DNA of 13,131 nucleotides from Dehalococcoidales bacterium (GCA_012719115.1 JAAYAZ010000121.1:1-13131), one strand, 5' to 3'. Positions 1 through 7,835 are shown, counted from the first letter of the stretch. The notes: generated from the letters alone by a model not told the origin. A program made the numbers and translations.

Positions 1-974
1 AAGCTGCCTTTGATTCCATTATCCAAAGCAAGTTTAACACACCTGACAGCATCAATAACGACACCGGCCGAATTGGGGCTGTCCCAGACTTCCAGCTTCA
101 GTTCAAGGTCCAGAGGAACATCGCCGAAGGTGCGGCCTTCCATTTTGATATGACAATACTTGCGGTCTTTCAACCAGGGCACATAATCACTTGGACCAAC
201 ATGAATATCATCCGGGTCGAGCTTGTAATCAAGCTGAGAAGTAACTGCATTGGTCTTCGATATTTTCTTGGACTCCAGTCTTTCCCTCTCAAGCATATTC
301 ATAAAATCGGTGTTACCGCCGAAATTTAATTGATAGGTTCTTTCCAGCTTGACACCTCTATCGGCAAAAAGACGGGTAAGGACACGATGAACTATCGTAG
401 CGCCAACCTGAGACTTGATGTCATCGCCTATAATCGGCAGCCCTTTAGCCTCAAAGCGCTGCTGCCAGTATTTTTCTCTGGCGATAAAGACCGGTATGCA
501 GTTTACCATACCGCAACCGGCTTCCAGAATTTGCTCTACATACCACTTGGTAGCCTCTTCACTTCCGACCGGAAGATAATTTATAACGACATCTGTCTTG
601 GTATCTTTAAGTATTTTTACGATATCGGCGGTAGGGCCGGGTGCCTTTTCGATAATCTGCGACAGGTATTTTCCCAAGCCGTCGTGAGTCATGCCTCTTT
701 CTACTTTAACACCCATCGGCTCCACATCGCAGAACTTATATGTGTTGTTTGGTGCGGCGTATATAGCCTGGGACAAATCTTTGCCGACTTTGTTTTTATC
801 GATATCGATGGCAGCAACAAAATTAATATCGCTGATATGATAACCGCCTAGATTAACATGCATTAATCCGGGAACAAAATCGCCTTCCTTTGCTTTTTTA
901 TAGAATTGGACACCCTGAACAAACGATGAACAACAATTTCCGACACCAATGACAGCTACATTTATTTTCCCCAA
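1..974 (-). CDS. ino1: Inositol-3-phosphate synthase (3' end outside the window)
   Basis: This enzyme converts D-glucose 6-phosphate to 1D-myo-inositol 3-phosphate with NAD+, the first step to inositol lipids, inositol-phosphate solutes or related cofactors. About 324 residues are visible. The N-terminal NAD-binding loop reads [20 protein letters not shown], and further on are [38 protein letters not shown] and [16 protein letters not shown], all typical of the short prokaryotic (Mycobacterium Ino1-like) family of about 360 residues. Roughly 40 C-terminal residues are missing because the gene runs off the left edge, not because it is broken. I chose a TTG start at 974: GGAAAGGGG lies 8 bases upstream, the conserved strand begins a few residues later, and no in-frame ATG precedes it. 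It sits downstream of truB on the same strand but has its own promoter and long leader, so it is probably a separate unit. The product's fate (lipid or solute) cannot be read from the window. Confidence 0.95.
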   Translation of the reverse strand, partial: MGKINVAVIGVGNCCSSFVQGVQFYKKAKEGDFVPGLMHVNLGGYHISDINFVAAIDIDKNKVGKDLSQAIYAAPNNTYKFCDVEPMGVKVERGMTHDGLGKYLSQIIEKAPGPTADIVKILKDTKTDVVINYLPVGSEEATKWYVEQILEAGCGMVNCIPVFIAREKYWQQRFEAKGLPIIGDDIKSQVGATIVHRVLTRLFADRGVKLERTYQLNFGGNTDFMNMLERERLESKKISKTNAVTSQLDYKLDPDDIHVGPSDYVPWLKDRKYCHIKMEGRTFGDVPLDLELKLEVWDSPNSAGVVIDAVRCVKLALDNGIKGS

Positions 975-1150
975 TTTATTAACCCCTTTCCGGTAACAGC
1001 TAAATTTTTTTATTTTTAATTTTCGGCCATTTTATTATTATTGAAGGAGCAGCTTATTCAGATTTTAAAACCGACTGCTAAATACACTCTTCCTTCAATT
1101 ATAAACAACTATTAAGTACCCCTCAATCATTCCCTTACTGCTAAAACACC
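975..1150 (-). other. Long 5' leader of ino1 with inverted and direct repeats
   Basis: About 175 bases separate the predicted start site from the TTG codon. The leader is AT-rich with no convincing ORF. It holds a perfect 9-base inverted repeat, ATTGAAGGA at 1040-1048 with TCCTTCAAT at 1091-1099, enclosing a 5-base one (AGCAG 1048-1052, CTGCT 1075-1079) that shares base 1048. It also holds two copies of ACTGCTAAA at 1074-1082 and 1137-1145. No U-tract follows the hairpin, so it is not an intrinsic terminator. I recognise no known riboswitch. A structured leader or operators are possible, and so is chance in AT-rich DNA. Confidence 0.4.
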
Positions 1151-1156
1151 AACAGA

Positions 1157-1186
1157 ACTATAGCTATTTTATACGTGAGTTGTCAA
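1157..1186 (-). promoter_or_regulatory. Sigma-70-type promoter for ino1
   Basis: On the minus strand a perfect -35 TTGACA (1181-1186) is followed after 18 bases by TATAGT (1157-1162), a 5-of-6 match to the -10 consensus. Transcription would start near 1150. It lies just after the truB stop, and no terminator is evident between truB and this promoter, so some read-through from the nusA operon is also possible. Confidence 0.65.
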
Positions 1187-1225
1187 GGTCGCAAGTAATA
1201 TACGGCTACCGCGATTTCCTCACAC

Positions 1226-2104
1226 TTAATTAAATACTTTCTGCGGTTTCCACTTCCCGGTTGCATTATCAAGATTCAATATCGCAAGCAGATTGCCCTC
1301 ATTATCGTAAGCACAGCACTTATCAACTGTCGTTCCCTCCAGCACTACCGGAACACCGTTCTTAATAAAACTTGCCTGCTCATCGCGCACTGTTACTGAT
1401 TCCCACTCTTTCATAATGTAACCCGGCGGGTAAACCAGACGCTGCCAGCAATCTTTGGAAAACGCTTCCTGAAGCTCCGATAATGATACAGCTTCTTTTA
1501 TATCGAAAGGACCGTATCTCAATCTTTCCAATTCCGTTACACAGGCACCGCATCCCAACTTTTCGCCTAAATCGTTTGCCAGCGAGCGCACATAAGTACC
1601 CTTACTGCATTCCATCTCAACGGTAATCAAAGGCGAACTGTAATCCAGTAACTCCAACCGGTAAATATAAGCCTGCCGCTTAGGCCTTTCAACCGTAACA
1701 CCTTCTCTGGCAAGTTTATATAAACACTGACCGTTATGTTTCAGAGCACTGTACATCGGGGGTTCCTGTTCGATTGCTCCTCGAAAAAATGCCAGCGCTG
1801 ATTCAACATCGGCTTCTGTTATATGCGAGGCATCAGATTGTTTGATAACTGTGCCTTCTATATCGTAAGTGTCGGTAGATATACCGAGTTTTATAGCAGC
1901 CTTATAAGTTTTTTTTGCGTTCATTAAAAATTCAATAACTCTGGTTGCTCTGCCAAAGCACAGGGGTAAAACACCACTTGCCAGCGGGTCGAGGGTGCCG
2001 GCATGCCCTACCTTTTTTATTCCGGTAAGATGTCTTACAAGCGATACCACTTTAAAGGAAGTCATCCCAGCCGGTTTATTTATATTCAGTATACCATCCA
2101 ACAC
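1226..2104 (-). CDS. truB: tRNA pseudouridine(55) synthase TruB
   Basis: TruB isomerises U55 to pseudouridine in the T-loop of nearly all tRNAs. The 292-residue protein has the family's usual length. Signature motifs are NINKPAGMTSF (residues 7-17) and GHAGTLDPLASG (33-44), where Asp39 is the expected catalytic nucleophile. KGTYVRSLANDLG lies in the second half of the catalytic domain, and a PUA-like C-terminal part follows (about 235-290). It is the last gene of the nusA-infB operon. The GTG start overlaps the rbfA stop by one base (TAGTG), implying translational coupling. AGG lies 5 bases before the GTG, so the next codon, TTG at 2101, is an equally good start (spacing 8). The nearby ATG at 2097 is out of frame. 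No terminator is evident after the gene. Confidence 0.96.
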   Translation of the reverse strand: MLDGILNINKPAGMTSFKVVSLVRHLTGIKKVGHAGTLDPLASGVLPLCFGRATRVIEFLMNAKKTYKAAIKLGISTDTYDIEGTVIKQSDASHITEADVESALAFFRGAIEQEPPMYSALKHNGQCLYKLAREGVTVERPKRQAYIYRLELLDYSSPLITVEMECSKGTYVRSLANDLGEKLGCGACVTELERLRYGPFDIKEAVSLSELQEAFSKDCWQRLVYPPGYIMKEWESVTVRDEQASFIKNGVPVVLEGTTVDKCCAYDNEGNLLAILNLDNATGKWKPQKVFN

Positions 2105-2460
2105 TATACCTGTTCTTCAGGTTTCGAAACCCGGTCGATTAAGTCAATTATATGGGAAGCCCTTTCAATCGAGTTATCCCAATAAAATGACAACGACGGA
2201 ACATATCTCATTCTGATGCGCTTGCTTAATTCCTTATGTAAATAACCCGAAGCCGATTCAAGAGTGGATATGATCTCTTTTTTTTCTTCCTCAGTGCATA
2301 TGCAGCTAACGTAAACCTTGGCATGCTTCAAGTCTGCCGCCGTTTCCACCGCATTTACAGAAAGAAAATTCCCCAGACGCGGGTCTTTTATCTGGCGCAA
2401 TAATAAATCGCTTATTTCCTGGCGGATGAGCTGATTCACCCGCTCGATACGATATGACAT
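2104..2460 (-). CDS. rbfA: 30S ribosome-binding factor RbfA
   Basis: RbfA is a small KH-fold protein that binds the 30S subunit and helps mature the 5' end of 16S rRNA, notably at low temperature. At 118 residues it is of normal size. The N-terminus (SYRIERVNQLIRQEISDLL) and the segment around DLKHAKVYVS (about residues 43-52) are characteristic. It starts with ATG 10 bases after the infB stop, with TAGG overlapping that stop as a weak ribosome-binding site. Its own stop overlaps the truB start. The infB-rbfA-truB order is widely conserved and supports the call. Confidence 0.95.
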   Translation of the reverse strand: MSYRIERVNQLIRQEISDLLLRQIKDPRLGNFLSVNAVETAADLKHAKVYVSCICTEEEKKEIISTLESASGYLHKELSKRIRMRYVPSLSFYWDNSIERASHIIDLIDRVSKPEEQV

Positions 2461-2470
2461 TTTATTTTAC

Positions 2471-4294
2471 CTATTTAGCCCTTTCCAGGCTATAGCACTC
2501 GAATATATCGCCCACCTGGAACTTATCATAGTTATCAAGCGTAATGCCGCACTCGTAACCGGTAGCTACCTCTTTCACATCATCCTTAAAACGCCTCAGA
2601 GAGGAAATAGTTGTATCTGTAACTATCTTATTGCCTCTTTTTAATCGTACCTTGGCACCACGTTTTATTTTGCCGTCCAGTACATAAGAACCGGCGACAC
2701 CACCCTTTTTACCGGCGGAGAACACTTCTCTAACCTCGGCATGCCCGTCGATTACTTCAATATACTCCGGTTCCAACATACCTTTAAGTGCTTTTTCAAC
2801 ATCGTCGATTAAATCATAAATAATTTTATAAGTTCGGATATCCACGCCCTCGGCATCAGCCATACGCTGAGCGCCTACATCGATACCGGTATTAAAAGCA
2901 ACTACAAGGCCCTGTGAAGCAACCGCCAGCATAACATCCGTCTCGGTAACATTACCGGCTCCGGAATGCACCAGTTTTACCTGGACTTTATCGGTTTGCA
3001 GACGCTCAATGGAATCCTTTATCGGTTCCACACTGCCCTGAACATCGGCTTTCATTACAATATTCAATTCTTTTACTCTACCGGCGTTAACCTGGTCTAA
3101 AAGATTGGTAAGATTAGCTGCTTTTGCCACTGCCGCTGCTTCTCTGCGATTCTCTTCCGCCACATTACGCGCCTGTTTTTCATCGGCAACAACCATCATG
3201 GTGTCACCTACCTGCGGAACCTCATGCATGCCCAGCAAGACTACCGGAGTCGAAGGCTTGGCTTTCCTGACCTGTTTACCGGAATCGTTAAACATAGCCC
3301 TAACACGCCCCCAGGTATTGCCTATAACAACCATATCACCCGGTTTTAAGGTACCGTCATGTACCAGTATGGTTGTAAGCGGACCCTTGTTTTTATCCAT
3401 TTCCGCTTCGATTACAACACCCCTGGCTGGCAGGCTCGGGTCTGCCCTGAGGTTTTCCATTTCGGCAACTAAAAGCAGATTTTCCAGAAGTTCCTGTATT
3501 CCTTCTCTAGCTTTCGCTGAAGTTCCGACAGCAATAACATCACCGCCCCACTCTTCCACCACCAGCCCGGCTTCAGCCAGCTGCTGTTTTACAAAATCCG
3601 GATTGGCTTCCGGTTTATCGATTTTATTTATAGCTACAACAATGGGAACACCGGCCGCTTTGGCATGGCTTATGGCTTCCAGTGTTTGCGGCTGTACACC
3701 ATCATCGGCGGCAACCACCAACACCGTAACATCCGTTACTTGAGCGCCTCTGGCTCTCATCGCCGTAAAAGCTTCATGCCCCGGAGTATCGAGAAAAGTA
3801 ATCTTTTGCCCGTTTATCTCTACCTGGTAAGCGCCGATATGCTGGGTTATACCACCGGCTTCGGAATCCATCACATTAGTTTTTCTGATAGCATCCAGCA
3901 ACCTGGTTTTTCCGTGGTCAACATGCCCCATAATAGTGATGACCGGCGGTCGCGGCTTTAAATTGGTTTCGGTAGTCAAGAGCTGCTGCTGCTTTTTAAT
4001 TTCGCTTATGACGCTGGCAGACTTACGCGCAGTCTGCGTTTTTAACTGCGCTTTGTACCCGTAAAAAGCGGCAACTTTCTCCGCCACTTCAAAGTCGATA
4101 ACCTGGTTGATATTTGCCATAATGCCGTTGCGCATCAGCTGCTTGATAATATCGACAACAGTTACCTTGAGCATTTCGGACAGCTGCCTGACGCTGACAT
4201 TGTGCGGTATTTCTACCATCTTATCGACAGCCTCCGTATTGGCGTTATTTTTTGCGCTCTTGGTATTATCGTTCTGTTTCTTTATTTCAGCCAC
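2471..4294 (-). CDS. infB: Translation initiation factor IF-2 (short form)
   Basis: IF-2 is the GTPase that brings fMet-tRNA to the 30S subunit and promotes subunit joining. The 607-residue protein has an IF2_N helical domain (about 34-80) followed almost directly by the G domain: G1 GHVDHGKT (123-130), G2 GGITQHIGA (147-155), G3 DTPGHEAF (169-176) and G4 NKID (223-226). The beta-barrel domain II, domain III and the fMet-binding C-terminal domain follow, ending near the [21 protein letters not shown] segment. It is much shorter than the E. coli (890) and B. subtilis (716) proteins because the charged N-terminal spacer is nearly absent; all functional domains are present. The start is GTG with AAGGAT about 7 bases upstream, overlapping the ylxR stop. 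It is in operon with nusA, ylxR, rbfA and truB. Confidence 0.97.
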   Translation of the reverse strand: MAEIKKQNDNTKSAKNNANTEAVDKMVEIPHNVSVRQLSEMLKVTVVDIIKQLMRNGIMANINQVIDFEVAEKVAAFYGYKAQLKTQTARKSASVISEIKKQQQLLTTETNLKPRPPVITIMGHVDHGKTRLLDAIRKTNVMDSEAGGITQHIGAYQVEINGQKITFLDTPGHEAFTAMRARGAQVTDVTVLVVAADDGVQPQTLEAISHAKAAGVPIVVAINKIDKPEANPDFVKQQLAEAGLVVEEWGGDVIAVGTSAKAREGIQELLENLLLVAEMENLRADPSLPARGVVIEAEMDKNKGPLTTILVHDGTLKPGDMVVIGNTWGRVRAMFNDSGKQVRKAKPSTPVVLLGMHEVPQVGDTMMVVADEKQARNVAEENRREAAAVAKAANLTNLLDQVNAGRVKELNIVMKADVQGSVEPIKDSIERLQTDKVQVKLVHSGAGNVTETDVMLAVASQGLVVAFNTGIDVGAQRMADAEGVDIRTYKIIYDLIDDVEKALKGMLEPEYIEVIDGHAEVREVFSAGKKGGVAGSYVLDGKIKRGAKVRLKRGNKIVTDTTISSLRRFKDDVKEVATGYECGITLDNYDKFQVGDIFECYSLERAK

Positions 4295-4304
4295 TATTCA
4301 ATCC

Positions 4305-4580
4305 TTAGTAATTATTCCCCTGCTCAAGCAATTGCACTTTATTGTCGGGGGTAATGGTCATGCGTAAAACACGGTCCAGTTGTCCATGCTTTAATCCTTT
4401 TTCCCAGCATTCCCCGGACGGGCATAAATAAGCACCCCTGCCATTTTTTTTACCGTCGATGTCCACTTCCACCCAACCGCTTTCAAGGCGCACCAAACGG
4501 ACTAATTCCCGCTTGGGCTTAACTTCGCCACAGGCGGCACATGTCCGCATTGCAATATGTTTAGAAGTACTCTTCATCAT
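4305..4580 (-). CDS. rnpM: YlxR/RnpM family protein (DUF448)
   Basis: This is a small RNA-binding-type protein encoded between nusA and infB in many bacteria. The B. subtilis homologue (YlxR, RnpM) binds RNase P RNA and modulates RNase P. The signature is RTCAACGEVKPKRELVRLVR at about residues 12-31, followed by a DGKKNGRGAYLC segment. Two Cys pairs are visible (TCAAC near the N-terminus and CPSGEC in the middle), so metal binding is possible but not shown. The start is uncertain. The ATG at 4580 and the adjacent ATG at 4577 lie inside the last nusA codons with AGG right against them, giving a 20-base overlap. The in-frame ATG at 4550, just before RTC, would avoid the overlap but lacks a nearby Shine-Dalgarno. 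Coupling to nusA translation is likely. Confidence 0.88.
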   Translation of the reverse strand: MMKSTSKHIAMRTCAACGEVKPKRELVRLVRLESGWVEVDIDGKKNGRGAYLCPSGECWEKGLKHGQLDRVLRMTITPDNKVQLLEQGNNY

Positions 4581-5967
4581 CCTGATACATATTATATCCG
4601 CGCTTTTTCTTTTTCAATTTAATTCCGTCTTCAGCGCTTACTTTACCGCGAACATCCTTCTTTTTCTTTTTCTGTTGTGTTTTAGCTTGCGGTTTAGGCG
4701 CTGGCGGAGGAAGTATATCTTCGGCAAAACGTATTTCAGTTTTACCGCGCGGCTCACTGCGGCTTGCAACAAAAACAGGCTCTATGGATACTTCATCCGG
4801 TTCGCTTTCTTCAATGACTTCCTCTTCCTGCTTCTCCTCAGGTACAGATTCTTCGAAAACCTCTTCAACCACAGGCTCGATTATTTCTTCTTCTAAAGCC
4901 GGCTCAGGCTCCGGTTTGGCTTTCTCTTCCTCTATAAAGCTTGATTCGCTCTTAATATCGATACGCCAACCGGTAAGTTTCACCGCTAATCTGACGTTTT
5001 GCCCTTCCTTGCCGATCGCCAGCGACAGTTGTTTATCGGGGATAATTACAACCGCCGAATTATCTTCTTCGTTCAAACGTACGCCGGCAACCTGTGCCGG
5101 ACTGATAGCGCTGATTATATACTTAGTCGGGTCCGTGCTCCAGTTGACTATATCTATTTTCTCGCCGTTTAGTTCACTTACAATATTCTGAATTCTGATA
5201 CCGCGCAATCCGACACAACATCCGACAGCATCGATACCTTCCTGGCGTGCCGCAACCGCAACCTTACTGCGAAATCCGGCTTCTCTGGCTACCGACTTGA
5301 TTTCAACTGTGCCATTATAAATTTCAGGCACTTCAATCTCTATTATTCGCCTTAACAGATTCGGATGTGAACGTGAAACTATTAATAAAGGCCCCCGGGC
5401 GGATTGTCCCACTTCAACCAGATAGACTTTTAATCTCTGCCCCACCCTGTATCTCTCATTAGCAGGCTGTTCTATAGAGGGCATTACCGCTTCCGCCCTT
5501 CCAAGGTCAATAAAAACCTGTTTGGGCTCTATGCGCCTTACCACGCCGGTTATTACTTCTCCCTGCTTATCGGCATATTCCTCGAAAATAGCGCTGTGCT
5601 CCGCTTCATGGAGACGCTGCAGGATTACCTGCTTGGCTGTTTGTGCGGCAATACGGCCTGCATTGCTGGGAGTCGCTTCAACAACTAGTTCCTCTCCAAC
5701 GGTAATTCCTTTTTTAACCTTTTTTGCTTCTTCCAAGGATATTTCACAACGCGGGTCGGCAACCTTTTCCACTACTGTTTTGCTTGCCCAAACAGTTACC
5801 CTGCCGTTATTCGGGTCTATTTTGACAATTAGCTCCTGATTTTGAGTAAAATTGTCCTTCCTGTAAGCCGATACCAGCGCTGATTCTACAGCACCCAGTA
5901 CCACCTCCTTGGATAAATTTTTCTCCGCCGAAAGCTGAGTAATAGCGAGTAAAAAATCGCTTTTCAT
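4561..5967 (-). CDS. nusA: Transcription termination/antitermination factor NusA
   Basis: NusA binds RNA polymerase and nascent RNA and modulates pausing, intrinsic termination and antitermination. Domains in order: N-terminal RNAP-binding domain (about 1-125); S1 domain (about 135-200, with GVVRRIEPKQVFIDLGRAEAV); KH1, with VGCCVGLRGIRIQNIVSELN at about 248-267; KH2, with IGKEGQNVRLAVKLTGWRI at about 318-336. The core ends near residue 345 and is followed by about 120 residues of low complexity: first Glu/Pro-rich, then Lys-rich runs, then an acidic end (DDEEYF). The tail does not resemble the E. coli acidic repeats and may be disordered. The ATG start has GGAGG 12 bases upstream, which is long; no in-frame start codon lies between them. 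It is first in its operon, where rimP usually precedes it; rimP is absent here. The leader carries a terminator, so NusA may influence its own synthesis. Confidence 0.97.
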   Translation of the reverse strand: MKSDFLLAITQLSAEKNLSKEVVLGAVESALVSAYRKDNFTQNQELIVKIDPNNGRVTVWASKTVVEKVADPRCEISLEEAKKVKKGITVGEELVVEATPSNAGRIAAQTAKQVILQRLHEAEHSAIFEEYADKQGEVITGVVRRIEPKQVFIDLGRAEAVMPSIEQPANERYRVGQRLKVYLVEVGQSARGPLLIVSRSHPNLLRRIIEIEVPEIYNGTVEIKSVAREAGFRSKVAVAARQEGIDAVGCCVGLRGIRIQNIVSELNGEKIDIVNWSTDPTKYIISAISPAQVAGVRLNEEDNSAVVIIPDKQLSLAIGKEGQNVRLAVKLTGWRIDIKSESSFIEEEKAKPEPEPALEEEIIEPVVEEVFEESVPEEKQEEEVIEESEPDEVSIEPVFVASRSEPRGKTEIRFAEDILPPPAPKPQAKTQQKKKKKDVRGKVSAEDGIKLKKKKRGYNMYQDDEEYF

Positions 5968-6020
5968 CCCAGAATCAGACCTCCAATATATTCCTTATAT
6001 TACAGTTATCGCTGTTCCTA

Positions 6021-6049
6021 ACAACAAAAAAGTGGGTCTGAACCCACTT
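6021..6049 (-). terminator. Intrinsic terminator in the nusA leader (probable attenuator)
   Basis: On the minus strand, AAGTGGGT, loop TCAG and ACCCACTT form a perfect 8-bp stem, with TTTTTTGTTGTT beginning in the last two bases of the stem. This is a textbook intrinsic terminator. It lies about 20 bases after the predicted nusA transcription start and about 55 bases before the nusA ATG. The only gene upstream in this direction runs divergently, so the hairpin can only act on the nusA operon's own transcript. On the plus strand no U-tract follows it. Confidence 0.8.
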
Positions 6050-6074
6050 CCTACGTTTAATCTCAATTAACCAA

Positions 6075-6103
6075 AGTATATCACACTGCCTTATTATATG
6101 CAA
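6075..6103 (-). promoter_or_regulatory. Promoter for the nusA-infB operon
   Basis: Minus strand: TTGCAT (6098-6103), a 17-base spacer, then TATACT (6075-6080), with TGA directly before the -10 giving an extended -10 element. The start site would be near 6068, giving a leader of about 100 bases that contains the terminator at 6021-6049. A second TATAAT lies just upstream (6093-6098) but has no good -35. Confidence 0.6.
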
Positions 6104-6141
6104 TAGCTGTCGGAAAAAGCTTTTTATAAATGCAAATATTT

Positions 6142-6175
6142 TTGACAACAATTATCGTAAGCTGCTTGTTGTTAA
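6142..6175. repeat. Imperfect inverted repeat in the nusA / comM-like divergent region
   Basis: TTGACAACAA (6142-6151) faces TTGTTGTTAA (6166-6175) across 14 bases. Nine of ten positions pair, the exception being a G/T that would still pair as G-U in plus-strand RNA. It lies between the two divergent promoter regions, a fitting place for an operator, but no known regulator site is recognised. The 5968-6290 interval otherwise holds only promoter candidates and the nusA leader. Confidence 0.35.
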
Positions 6176-6249
6176 TACAATTTCTACCGTCATTATCTGT
6201 TAATATAAGCTGATTTTGTATTAAAAGCTCTGTAACAATGCCGGATTTT

Positions 6250-6283
6250 TATAATTGACATACTTTATGCTTTCACGTAACAT
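6250..6283 (+). promoter_or_regulatory. Candidate promoters for the comM-like gene
   Basis: Two overlapping options are visible. TTGACA (6255-6260), a 17-base spacer and TAACAT (6278-6283, 4 of 6) would start transcription at about 6290, essentially at the ATG at 6291, giving a leaderless mRNA. A perfect TATAAT at 6250-6255 would start transcription near 6262, leaving a short leader, but it has no recognisable -35. Confidence 0.4.
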
Positions 6284-6290
6284 TAAGGGA

Positions 6291-7817
6291 ATGTTAGCAA
6301 AAGTCTACAGCTGCGCTTTAGCGGGGCTGGAGGGAACTATTGTCGAAGTTGAAGTCGATATCTCTCCGGGGCTACCCTTTTTTGCTATCGTAGGATTACC
6401 GGATGCTGCCGTTTCGGAAGCTAAAGAACGGGTACGTTCGGCCGTGCGCAATTCCGGTTTTACTTTCCCTATGAAACACATTTGTGCCAACCTGGCTCCT
6501 GCCGATTTAAAAAAAGCCGGACCTTCTTACGACCTTCCTATCGCTATAGGAATTATTTTCAGCTCCCAACAGGTACAATTCGATGTTTCGGATACTCTAT
6601 TTTTAGGCGAACTTTCTTTGGACGGCAGCCTGCGGCATACCAACGGAATACTTTCGATGGTAGCCCTTGCATACCAAAAAGGCTTCAAAAACATTGTCGT
6701 TCCGGAGGTAGATGCCAGAGAAGCCGCACTTGTAGAAGGTGTAAATATTCTCCCCTTTTCTACGCTTTCCCAACTGGCAGGTTATATGCTGGGAGAAATC
6801 CCGGCACCCGAATTTGTTTGCAGCAAATCAACAGCGGTAGAGGCACATAATAACAATGCTCCGCTGGTTGATTTTGAGCATATAAAAGGACAGGAGCATG
6901 TAAAAAGGGCATTGGAAGTTGCTGCCGCCGGAGGCCATAACATAGTTATGTTCGGTCCTCCCGGAAGCGGAAAGACACTGCTGGCTCGTTCTCTTCCGGG
7001 CATACTACCCCCGATGACCAACGAGGAATCCCTTGAGGTTACCCGCATATACAGCGCCAGCGGATTACTGCCATCGGATACTCCCTTAATATGTAAGCGC
7101 CCGTTCCGCTCCCCACACCACACCATTTCCGACGCCGGGCTGGTAGGAGGAGGGCATTTTCCAAAACCGGGTGAAATCAGTTTAAGCCACCGGGGTGTTT
7201 TGTTTTTAGACGAATTGCCGGAATTCGGGCAGTCACTGCTTGAAGTACTAAGACAACCACTGGAAGATAAAATCGTTACCATCAGCCGCGCACGCGGAAG
7301 CATGACATTCCCCGCTAACTTCATGTTAGTGGGCGCTATGAACCCCTGCCCCTGCGGTTATTACGGAGACCCCTATCGCGCCTGCACCTGCAGCCCGGGG
7401 CTGGTATCCCGCTACCAGAAACGCATCAGCGGACCTTTCCTGGACCGCATAGACATTTTTATTGAAGTACCGCATATTGATTATGAAAAGCTTTCAGATG
7501 AGAGATTGGGCGAAAAATCACAAAGCGTACAGCAACGTGTTACCGAAGCCAGATTAGCCCAGCGCCGGCGTTTCGAAGGTACAAAACTGGCAGCCAACAG
7601 CGAGATGACACCGGTAGAGGTCAGGAATTTCTGCCAGACAGAAGAAACGGCACAAAGCCTTCTAAAAGCGGCTATGAAACAGATGAGCCTTTCGGCACGT
7701 GCTTTCCATCGCATATTAAAACTTGCCAGAACCATAGCGGATCTGGAAAAAAGTGCTATAATAAAAGCCAATCATATTGCTGAGGCGATACAATACAGAC
7801 CGAGGCGTCAAGTATAA
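6291..7817 (+). CDS. comM: ComM/YifB-family AAA+ ATPase (Mg-chelatase-like)
   Basis: This family resembles magnesium-chelatase ChlI but is not involved in chlorophyll synthesis. In Vibrio, ComM is a hexameric helicase that promotes branch migration of incoming DNA during natural transformation, yet the family is common in bacteria with no known competence. Visible parts: N-terminal domain (VEVDISPGLPFFAIVGLPD), Walker A GPPGSGKT (about residues 222-229), RSPHHTISDAGLVGG, Walker B VLFLDEL (about 303-309), and the Cys-containing MNPCPCGYYGDP loop followed by SGPFLDRIDIFIEV. A C-terminal lid helix ends RPRR. I chose ATG 6291 (508 residues) because homologues begin at MLAKVYSCAL. AAGGGA abuts that ATG too closely for a normal ribosome-binding site, consistent with a leaderless start. 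ATG 6267 and TTG 6255 are in-frame alternatives lacking a Shine-Dalgarno. The DUF502 gene follows 18 bases later and is probably co-transcribed. Confidence 0.93.
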   Translation: MLAKVYSCALAGLEGTIVEVEVDISPGLPFFAIVGLPDAAVSEAKERVRSAVRNSGFTFPMKHICANLAPADLKKAGPSYDLPIAIGIIFSSQQVQFDVSDTLFLGELSLDGSLRHTNGILSMVALAYQKGFKNIVVPEVDAREAALVEGVNILPFSTLSQLAGYMLGEIPAPEFVCSKSTAVEAHNNNAPLVDFEHIKGQEHVKRALEVAAAGGHNIVMFGPPGSGKTLLARSLPGILPPMTNEESLEVTRIYSASGLLPSDTPLICKRPFRSPHHTISDAGLVGGGHFPKPGEISLSHRGVLFLDELPEFGQSLLEVLRQPLEDKIVTISRARGSMTFPANFMLVGAMNPCPCGYYGDPYRACTCSPGLVSRYQKRISGPFLDRIDIFIEVPHIDYEKLSDERLGEKSQSVQQRVTEARLAQRRRFEGTKLAANSEMTPVEVRNFCQTEETAQSLLKAAMKQMSLSARAFHRILKLARTIADLEKSAIIKANHIAEAIQYRPRRQV

Positions 7818-7835
7818 AACAGGAAGTACAAGTTA

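Noticed and set aside
330..851. 173-residue open frame on the plus strand
   Set aside because: It lies wholly antisense to the clearly conserved inositol-3-phosphate synthase and has no domain, membrane or Shine-Dalgarno support.
3105..3743. 212-residue open frame on the plus strand
   Set aside because: Antisense to the infB G domain and core; its Ser/Thr/Ala-rich composition is that of a shadow frame.
6255..6290. Upstream starts (TTG 6255, ATG 6267) for the comM-like gene
   Set aside because: They overlap the TTGACA promoter element, have no Shine-Dalgarno and add residues absent from homologues. Kept only as alternatives.
6782..7324. 180-residue open frame on the minus strand
   Set aside because: Antisense to the AAA+ core of the comM-like gene and without recognisable features.
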